DNA from: Brevinematales bacterium
GTDB taxonomy: Bacteria; Spirochaetota; Spirochaetia; Treponematales; Breznakiellaceae
Assembly: GCA_009787285.1 (NCBI GenBank)
Contig: WRGH01000001.1
Location: 8,039-13,133 of the forward strand
Direction of reading: 5' to 3'
DNA: 5,095 nucleotides
A program made the translations under genes and the position numbers. Positions 1 through 5,095 of the stretch are shown here, piece by piece (the first letter of the stretch is position 1; every line of letters starts with the position of its first letter). Under the pieces are notes generated by a model. That model was not told where the DNA came from, searched no databases, and saw nothing but the letters and a program-made list of their open reading frames with translations.

Positions 1-30
1 TTAGTTCCATTTTATGTTATGATTAAATAA
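1..30 (+). CDS. C-terminal tail of an upstream gene (partial)
   Basis: Reading frame 1 is open from the window edge and gives LVPFYVMIK followed by TAA at 28-30. The last A of that stop is the first base of the ATG of the next gene (TAATG), an arrangement typical of translationally coupled genes in one operon. No Shine-Dalgarno sequence is visible before the downstream ATG, which fits coupling. Nine codons are far too few to identify the product, and a frame this short can stay open by chance, so the call rests on the stop-start overlap alone. Confidence 0.35.
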   Translation, partial: LVPFYVMIK

Positions 31-1358
31 TGCATTACGATCTTATACTTAGAAACGGAACGATTGTAACTCCAAAAGAAAGTTTTAAAGCTGACATTGC
101 CGTAAAAAACGGGAAAATTGTCCAAACCGGCAGCTTAGAAAATTCCTGTACGGCGGATGACGTTTATGATGCGGCAGGTATGTATATACTGCCCGGAATT
201 ATTGACGCTCACGTACATTTCAGGGATCCAGGCCTTACGGAAAAAGAGGATTTTGAAACAGGAAGCATTGCTGCGGCTTTCGGAGGGATAACAACGCTGG
301 CTGATATGCCGAATACTGCGCCTGTTACATCGACGGCGTTGCGGTTTAACGAAAAAGCCGGTATTGCGAAGGAAAAATCCTGTGTGGATTTCGCTCTTTT
401 TGCCCTTCTTCCAAATGAAAGCGCGGAAATTGAAGCGTTAAAAAAAGCAGGGGCTTTGGGGTTTAAGGTTTTTCTGGGAACCTCGACAGGAGATATTGCG
501 CCTCCTTCGCAGCACGTTTTATTTGAACAGATGAAGGCTTGCGCGGAAGCAGGAGTGAGAGTCGGCTTTCATGCGGAAACAAGCGCTCTAAACTCATATT
601 TTACTTCCCAGTGCATGAAAAAGACAGGCTCGCCCGGACTTTTACTTTCAGAAGCAAGACCGGTTTTTTCGGAAGCGCTCGCCATTCAAACTGCAATCTG
701 TTATGCGCAATACTCAGGAGCCAAAATTCACATTCATCATGTTACTTCTCTTGACGGAGTAAGGTTAATAGACGAGGCAAAACAAAAGGGAATAAGCGTA
801 ACGGCGGAAACCTGTCCTCATTATCTTTTATTAAACGCGGAAAAATATGCGCATAAGGTATATCCGCCAATCAGAGGAGAAGAACACCGCAAGGCTCTCT
901 GGAAAGCGGTTAATGACGGTGTTATTGACATGATTGCAAGCGATCACGCTCCCCATACAAAACAGGAAAAAGAACTTCCGGTATGGGAAGCGCCGGCAGG
1001 ACTTTGCGGAACAGAAACTTTTGTCCCTCTCATGCTTAATGAAGTAAACATGGGTCGTCTTTCCTTGAATGATTTTGTCCGTCTTGCAAGCGAAACTCCC
1101 GCAAAGATTTGGGGTATTTATCCGAAAAAGGGGAATCTGCTATCCGGCGCGGACGCTGATTTAACTGTTGTTGACATGAACAAAAAAGAGAAAATTGATA
1201 AAGAAAAACTGCACTCAAAAAGCAAAACTTCTCCTTATGACGGAATGAAAGTACAGGGAAAACCAATAACAACAATAGTGAGAGGTAAATTTATTATTAG
1301 GGACGGCAGGTTTACAGAGAATAAAGGTTTTGGAAGCCTTGTCAGCCCGGAACCTTGA
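30..1358 (+). CDS. pyrC: Dihydroorotase (cyclic amidohydrolase superfamily)
   Basis: This 442-residue cytosolic enzyme is predicted to interconvert N-carbamoyl-L-aspartate and L-dihydroorotate, the third step of de novo pyrimidine synthesis. Its length is normal for the longer class I-type family. An N-terminal beta domain (about 1-55) precedes a TIM-barrel metallohydrolase domain (about 56-365), and the beta domain is completed by the C-terminus. Expected metal ligands are all present: H61 and H63 in HVHFRDPG, the likely carboxylated lysine K146 in GFKVFLG, H181 in GFHAE, H237 in HIHHVTS and D305 in ASDHAPHT. R65 and N95 (MPNT) match the carboxylate-binding Arg and Asn of dihydroorotases. 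Allantoinases usually lack that Arg, having HINEPG-like motifs, so dihydroorotase is preferred, although the C-terminal SKSKTSPYDG and TIVRG segments also occur in allantoinases and hydantoinases. The ATG at 30 gives the expected N-terminus (YDLILRNGTIV) and overlaps an upstream stop. No good ribosome binding site is visible. Its 3' end overlaps the convergent VWA gene by 17 bases. No frameshift or missing catalytic residue was seen. Confidence 0.8.
   Translation: MHYDLILRNGTIVTPKESFKADIAVKNGKIVQTGSLENSCTADDVYDAAGMYILPGIIDAHVHFRDPGLTEKEDFETGSIAAAFGGITTLADMPNTAPVTSTALRFNEKAGIAKEKSCVDFALFALLPNESAEIEALKKAGALGFKVFLGTSTGDIAPPSQHVLFEQMKACAEAGVRVGFHAETSALNSYFTSQCMKKTGSPGLLLSEARPVFSEALAIQTAICYAQYSGAKIHIHHVTSLDGVRLIDEAKQKGISVTAETCPHYLLLNAEKYAHKVYPPIRGEEHRKALWKAVNDGVIDMIASDHAPHTKQEKELPVWEAPAGLCGTETFVPLMLNEVNMGRLSLNDFVRLASETPAKIWGIYPKKGNLLSGADADLTVVDMNKKEKIDKEKLHSKSKTSPYDGMKVQGKPITTIVRGKFIIRDGRFTENKGFGSLVSPEP
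1324..1356. terminator. Possible bidirectional terminator hairpin at the convergent gene ends
   Basis: The arms AAGGTTTTGG (1324-1333) and CCGGAACCTT (1347-1356) can form a 10-pair stem in plus-strand RNA, counting two G-U pairs, around a 13-base loop. In the minus-strand RNA the same arms leave two C-A mismatches, but the stem is followed by a short U-containing run (TTTATT). The hairpin straddles the overlapping stop codons of both genes. There is no real U-tract on the plus side and the stem is only moderately stable, so this is a weak candidate. Confidence 0.22.
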
Positions 1359-3000
1359 TCGAATGAAGCACCCGATTTAAAGCCAGCAGAGGATCTTCAT
1401 ATAGTTCAAACCTGAAACGTATTTCATAATTTTTGTCGGAAACGACACGGATAGTTTTATTTAAACAATCCCTTAATTCACTGGAGCCAAGATCGGGAAA
1501 GTATTTCGATTTACGCGGAATGAATGTTAGCTGACTTCCGTTTCGGTGAATTTCTCCGATATGCGGCGGAACCTGAACAAGGAAGATTAGAAAATCAGAA
1601 TTTCCGCCGCCGACAGAAAGACTGTAACCGGACTTTAACGAATGAGTGTTGCGCTTGCCGATAGACAGGCTTTGATCTTCAACAAACAGTTTTATAATAA
1701 TAGTACCCGACGGATCAATTGTAACCTGTTTGTTATTTTCCGGTTTTAGAGGCTTATTTGAATACGGATTGGTTCTTTGTTTTGGTTGAACTGCCGCATA
1801 ATTTGCAAGTTCCTTGCTGTGATTAGCATACGGCTTCGGTTCTTCTTTTGGCGCTTGTTTGGAGACCGGCGCCGCCGACCGGCTGGATCTTGAACTACTT
1901 CTGCGCGATGCAAGGAAAATGATAAGACCAAGAACCAGCAATACCAGAAGGATAATCAGGACAATAAAGCCTAATGAAGATGTGGACGATCTGCCTGATC
2001 CTGCGCTGCTTGATGTTTTTACACTGCCGGATACTTTTTCATTACCCGATGGTTTTCCGGAAGATGATTCTGATATTTCATCCTTTCCGTTATTGTTATT
2101 TCCGGCAATAGCGCCTGCATCTGCCGTGCCTGAATCAGCAGCTTCCTGTGAGCCGGAAGAGACTCCCGTTTCAGATGCGCCGCCAGCGGAAGTACCGGAA
2201 GCGCCGGCGGAAGCCGTACCTTGAGTTGAAACCGTCCCTGAAGCGGAACCTGTTCCCTGACTAGAAGCGTCTGTAGTTGCTCCCTGATTAGAAATTGTCC
2301 CTGAGGCAGAACCTGTACCTTGAGAAGCGCCGGCGGAAGCCGTACCTTGAGTTGAAGCCGTCCCTGAAACAGAACCTGTTCCCTGACCAGAAGCGCCTAT
2401 AGTTGCTCCCTGACTAGAAATTGTTCCTGAGGCAGAACCTGTTCCCGAAACAGAAGTTGTTCCGGGCGTAATAGCGCCTTGTCCTGATTTCGGCAGATTA
2501 GTAAGCGGCTGTCCTGAAGTTACTTGTACAAAATCAAACGTTGCGTTTTTTGCTTTAAAACTGTCTTTTGCGGCGCTGACAATATTGTTAACATCTTGAC
2601 CTCCTGTAGTAACAAGAACGATCTTTTTGGGACGCGAAGGCAAAGACGAAACATAATTTTCTGTAAAAGTAATTGCCGCCGCCAGATTGTTTCCGTTTTC
2701 TACAGGGTACTGAAGCATCATCCGGCCAATAATAGTTTCGACATCTCCCTTTTGATTAATCCGGCGGGCAATATCCAGTCTTGGAGACTGTGAAAAGACA
2801 ATTAAATGAAAAGTATCTCCTACACGCAGGAATTCGGAAAGAAATGGACCTGTAATGTAATTATTGACATTTTCATATGATGAGCTCATTCCTGATGAAG
2901 TATTCAAGAGCAGTACAAGATCGACAGGGCCAGCGTTTTGACCATTTACAAAGAAAAACGGATAAAGAATGAGTATTACCGCCAGAATGTTTTTTTTCAT
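1342..3000 (-). CDS. Membrane-anchored VWA-domain protein with repeat-rich stalk and cytoplasmic beta-rich tail
   Basis: The product is 552 residues and its function is unknown. In order, it shows: a lysine-started hydrophobic signal sequence (1-20, possible cleavage after VNG); a VWA-like domain (about 25-165, beginning VDLVLLLNTSSGM and including KKIVLVTTGG); a Gly/Ser/Thr/Ala-rich stalk (about 172-342) that holds four 21-residue repeats at 186-269; one transmembrane helix (343-364) followed by basic RRSSSRSSR; a Pro/Lys-rich linker (about 376-425); and a beta-rich C-terminal domain (about 427-552). The charge pattern puts the VWA domain and stalk outside the cytoplasmic membrane and the tail inside. 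The metal-binding MIDAS residues are mostly replaced (N33-x-S35-x-G37, and T132 where Asp is usual). The tail has FHA-like features (SLSVGGGNSDFLIFL, then HIGEIHRNG), but the assignment is uncertain. The ATG at 3000 is chosen over an in-frame TTG at 3021 because a strong ribosome binding site lies just before the ATG and the signal sequence then starts MKKN. There is no lipobox cysteine. The gene follows the GreA gene by 67 bases on the same strand, so co-transcription is likely. A sensory or adhesive scaffold role is only a guess. Confidence 0.85.
   Translation of the reverse strand: MKKNILAVILILYPFFFVNGQNAGPVDLVLLLNTSSGMSSSYENVNNYITGPFLSEFLRVGDTFHLIVFSQSPRLDIARRINQKGDVETIIGRMMLQYPVENGNNLAAAITFTENYVSSLPSRPKKIVLVTTGGQDVNNIVSAAKDSFKAKNATFDFVQVTSGQPLTNLPKSGQGAITPGTTSVSGTGSASGTISSQGATIGASGQGTGSVSGTASTQGTASAGASQGTGSASGTISNQGATTDASSQGTGSASGTVSTQGTASAGASGTSAGGASETGVSSGSQEAADSGTADAGAIAGNNNNGKDEISESSSGKPSGNEKVSGSVKTSSSAGSGRSSTSSLGFIVLIILLVLLVLGLIIFLASRRSSSRSSRSAAPVSKQAPKEEPKPYANHSKELANYAAVQPKQRTNPYSNKPLKPENNKQVTIDPSGTIIIKLFVEDQSLSIGKRNTHSLKSGYSLSVGGGNSDFLIFLVQVPPHIGEIHRNGSQLTFIPRKSKYFPDLGSSELRDCLNKTIRVVSDKNYEIRFRFELYEDPLLALNRVLHSIKVPG
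2194..2445 (-). repeat. Four in-frame 63-base tandem repeats, arranged as two copies of a 126-base unit
   Basis: In coding order the units are 2445-2383, 2382-2320, 2319-2257 and 2256-2194, encoding residues 186-206, 207-227, 228-248 and 249-269 of the VWA protein. Each begins GTGS(A/V)SGT. Units 1 and 3 continue with QGAT (type A), units 2 and 4 with STQGTASAGAS (type B), so the array is A-B-A-B. Aligned by eye, the two 126-base halves differ at about 13 positions, roughly 90% identity. Differences are scattered single bases plus one changed codon at the array end, so the duplication is not brand new. All units are multiples of three, so gain or loss would keep the reading frame. Confidence 0.9.
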
Positions 3001-3003
3001 ATT

Positions 3004-3012
3004 CACCCCTTT
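3004..3012 (-). promoter_or_regulatory. Ribosome binding site of the VWA-protein gene
   Basis: The minus strand reads AAAGGGGTG here, ending three bases before the ATG at 3000, with its purine core about six bases upstream. This decides the start: the in-frame TTG at 3021 lies upstream of the site and has no comparable purine-rich sequence before it. The rest of the 67-base gap to the upstream gene's stop (3001-3067) shows no convincing promoter or terminator hairpin. Confidence 0.75.
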
Positions 3013-3067
3013 AATTAACAAGGTAAACCCGCCATATTCCTTTAATCCGCCTGCCCTGATTATTCGG

Positions 3068-5095
3068 TCAGACAGCCGACGTTATGTTTTCCACCAGATA
3101 GGAAATTTTTCCTTCATTACTGACAAACTCGAAGCTTTCGCCTGTTGACCTGTTAAGTATAGCATTTCCAAACGGAGAAAGATAGGAAATTATATTATTA
3201 TTTGGATCAGATTCCCAATTACCCAAAATAGTGTATTCTTCAGTCGACCCTGCCGTTTGGTTCTGTAAGACTACTTTTGTGCCGAATGATACTCTGGATG
3301 TGTTAACTGAAGCCGGATCGAAAAGCTGTGCCCTTTCTATTTCTTCCTTGAGTTTTGCAACCTGTGAATTAAGCTGTTCCTGTTTTTCTTTTGCCGCTTT
3401 GTATTCCGCATTCTCGCGCAGGTCGCCTAGCGACAGGGCATATTCAATTTCCTTTGAATTGTTGGGAACTTCAACCTCCTGAATATGGGCAAGCAGTCTA
3501 TTTTTCTCTTCGTACATCGGCAACGTAACCCAAAATGTCCGCGATACTTTCTTTTCCGTTTCGCCGAAGAATTTAAAATTAGGATGTCTGTCGGTTATCA
3601 TGGAACGCAGATTTATTTTATCCTGAGGGTCCAGATCCTTAACGTCATTAATAAATGTATAGATCCTCATAATTGCATCTTCATCCGCATTATTCAAAAA
3701 TGCTATAAGGTCGCCGTCTTTAAAAAGAATGTTATATACAAGCTTGTTTATTTTGCGGTTTTCTACAGTATCCTTGTGATTTTCAATATCACGGTAGGTT
3801 ATATCCAATATGTGAATAAGGGTAATAAGCTGTTTTTCAAAACTGATGCCCGCAGCCATAAACCATTTTGTATTTCTGGAATTTTTGTAGAGCCAAATAA
3901 CAGTTTCCCGGTATTCACGGTGATTTTCAAAACAGTCCTTGCACATAACAGATAGTTTGTCGCCGTAGCCCGCTTCTTCAAGCTGTTCGGCAATGAACGG
4001 CAGCGGGGATAAGGGGAAAATCTTTATGTAAATATCAGGCCAGCCGCTTATCAGATTCCTTATATTGTTAAGGAATTCTGTTTTTAGTTTCGCATCTTTC
4101 ATGTTTTTAAAGAGCGAGGGTATATCCTTTATATTAGAAAGGATATCCGCAAAGCTTACGGTAAGAGCTGACTTTAAGTGGGAATATCTCTTGTTTTCCG
4201 CAAGTTCATTTATCAGGATATATGAAGCTGCGGATTGTTCCGCATTCTGTCCTGCGGAACGAAGGAAACCTGTAAAATACGAGAATATTTCAGTAAACAA
4301 TTCAGAATCAGGCGAAGCGTTTTTATTGTTGACATATTCACGAATGGCTGATATACGATCGTAAAAATTGCTTACCGCCATAAATTCATTGTAGAGTTTT
4401 TCCGTAATGCTTACGGCCCTGTCTCTTATAATAAAGATATCGCTGTTATCGGTACTAACTCCAAACTCGGGGTTTGTTTTTAATATGTCCCGCGCTTTGC
4501 TGTTCCATGTCGTCCATTCGCCGGATGAAAGCAGGGCAGGGTGGAGTTCGGCCTTTATTCTTTTCATGTCGCAGGCGTTCCCGAAACTTTTTATTATTGT
4601 CTTGAGCGCCCAGACAATATTTTCATCCTTGTCCTTTATCATTTCTCTTAATTCTTCTTTTTTCTTTGTCGCTTTCAAAACCCAGAAATGATTTTTAGAA
4701 AGCGTTTGAAGCGCGTCGACCGCCATTTTAAGCGACATTGAATGATTGCGTTTTTTGGAAAAATCTATCCGTATGTCATCACCTGCAATACCCGCAATGC
4801 GTCCGACACCCCACGTTCTGTGATAAACATAATTTCCTTTATCAAACGCAATGTGTTTTTCAAAGTCGGCTATAGCCTTATGAACGTCGCGGTAATTTTG
4901 CGAAAGATTGGAAATACGGATGTACTCTTCAAGCTGGCTGTGGGATGCATATTTTTTTCTGAAACATTCGATTATTTCCCTACGTCCGTGCACGTCTTTT
5001 TCATCGTATTCCAGAATGATTTTCAGGATACTTATGGCAATATCAATATCAATATTTTTGTATTTGGCATAAAGCTCATTCAAAAGAATTACAGC
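3068..5095 (-). CDS. greA: Long-form transcription elongation factor GreA (5' end outside the window)
   Basis: GreA enters the RNA polymerase secondary channel and stimulates cleavage of backtracked transcripts. The last ~157 residues (about 515-671, numbered from the TTG codon at 5083; DNA about 3068-3541) form a full GreA: a coiled-coil hairpin with GDLRENAEY at its tip, including acidic D554 and E557 that match the catalytic Asp and Glu of E. coli GreA, then an FKBP-like C-terminal domain with YLSPFGNAILNRSTGE. Ahead of it lie more than 500 mostly helical residues. Residues 83-127 (VYHRTWGVGRI, then IRIDF) resemble the Tudor/CarD-like modules that bind RNA polymerase in CarD, Mfd and the PcrA/UvrD C-terminus; this is a motif-level inference. 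The frame is open through the right edge (AVIL precedes the TTG), so 5083 should not be taken as the start. Spirochaete homologues are, from memory, about 900 residues, which would leave some 230 outside. The TGA stop is at 3068-3070. The VWA-protein gene follows 67 bases downstream. Confidence 0.9.
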   Translation of the reverse strand, partial: AVILLNELYAKYKNIDIDIAISILKIILEYDEKDVHGRREIIECFRKKYASHSQLEEYIRISNLSQNYRDVHKAIADFEKHIAFDKGNYVYHRTWGVGRIAGIAGDDIRIDFSKKRNHSMSLKMAVDALQTLSKNHFWVLKATKKKEELREMIKDKDENIVWALKTIIKSFGNACDMKRIKAELHPALLSSGEWTTWNSKARDILKTNPEFGVSTDNSDIFIIRDRAVSITEKLYNEFMAVSNFYDRISAIREYVNNKNASPDSELFTEIFSYFTGFLRSAGQNAEQSAASYILINELAENKRYSHLKSALTVSFADILSNIKDIPSLFKNMKDAKLKTEFLNNIRNLISGWPDIYIKIFPLSPLPFIAEQLEEAGYGDKLSVMCKDCFENHREYRETVIWLYKNSRNTKWFMAAGISFEKQLITLIHILDITYRDIENHKDTVENRKINKLVYNILFKDGDLIAFLNNADEDAIMRIYTFINDVKDLDPQDKINLRSMITDRHPNFKFFGETEKKVSRTFWVTLPMYEEKNRLLAHIQEVEVPNNSKEIEYALSLGDLRENAEYKAAKEKQEQLNSQVAKLKEEIERAQLFDPASVNTSRVSFGTKVVLQNQTAGSTEEYTILGNWESDPNNNIISYLSPFGNAILNRSTGESFEFVSNEGKISYLVENITSAV

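Noticed and set aside
1859..2224. A 121-codon open frame on the plus strand across the stalk and linker of the VWA gene, rich in Pro, Asp and Glu.
   Set aside because: It is the antisense of a repetitive Gly/Ser/Ala-coding region whose codon bias removes stops. It has no recognisable domain or good ribosome binding site, and the minus-strand frame has clear domains.
2194..2445. CRISPR array or mobile-element repeats.
   Set aside because: The repeats are contiguous, in frame and without spacers. They encode a low-complexity protein stalk.
3001..3021. A TTG codon at 3021 as the start of the VWA protein, adding seven residues.
   Set aside because: The strong AAAGGGGTG site lies between it and the ATG at 3000, and the signal sequence starts naturally at the ATG (MKKN).
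3472..3480. A perfect AGGAGG on the minus strand inside the greA domain, possibly driving a short internal product.
   Set aside because: The only nearby start codon, a TTG, is directly adjacent and out of frame, and no in-frame start lies at a usable distance, so it is just the coding of Gln-Glu-Val.
3485..3955. A 156-codon plus-strand open frame opposite greA.
   Set aside because: It lies fully antisense to a well-supported coding region and its translation resembles no known family. It is a shadow frame.
5081..5083. TTG at 5083 as the true start of the GreA protein.
   Set aside because: The frame stays open to the window edge with plausible coding sequence (AVIL before it), and long-form GreA proteins are considerably longer, so the gene is cut by the window.

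Overview
The window reads as ordinary chromosomal sequence from a spirochaete, most likely a Treponema or close relative. The strongest pointer is the minus-strand gene at the right edge. It is a GreA transcript-cleavage factor carried at the C-terminus of a very long protein with a large helical N-terminal region, the form I associate with Treponema and Borrelia rather than the usual free-standing protein of about 158 residues. No mobile element, CRISPR array, rRNA or tRNA was recognised. The assignment to spirochaetes rests on remembered family knowledge and has not been tested by a search.

Layout, left to right. (1) Bases 1-30 appear to be the last codons of an upstream plus-strand gene whose TAA overlaps the next start codon (TAATG). 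(2) Bases 30-1358, plus strand: a complete cyclic-amidohydrolase gene, best read as dihydroorotase (pyrC) of de novo pyrimidine synthesis. (3) Bases 1342-3000, minus strand: a complete gene for a membrane-anchored protein. It has a signal sequence, a von Willebrand factor A (VWA) fold with a degraded metal site, a Gly/Ser/Thr/Ala-rich stalk containing tandem repeats, one transmembrane helix, and a cytoplasmic beta-rich tail that may be FHA-like. (4) Bases 3068-5095, minus strand: the long GreA protein, whose N-terminus runs off the right edge.

The GreA gene and the VWA gene run in the same direction, separated by only 67 bases with no obvious promoter, so they may be co-transcribed. The VWA and dihydroorotase genes converge tail to tail and overlap by 17 bases, with an imperfect hairpin across the junction. 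No gap exceeds 300 bases. The dihydroorotase is a metabolic neighbour with no evident functional link to the other two genes.

The least explained item is the VWA protein, with its degenerate MIDAS, duplicated repeat stalk and uncharacterised cytoplasmic domain. The most informative architecture is the GreA protein, which carries a CarD/Tudor-like motif of the kind that binds RNA polymerase in other proteins.
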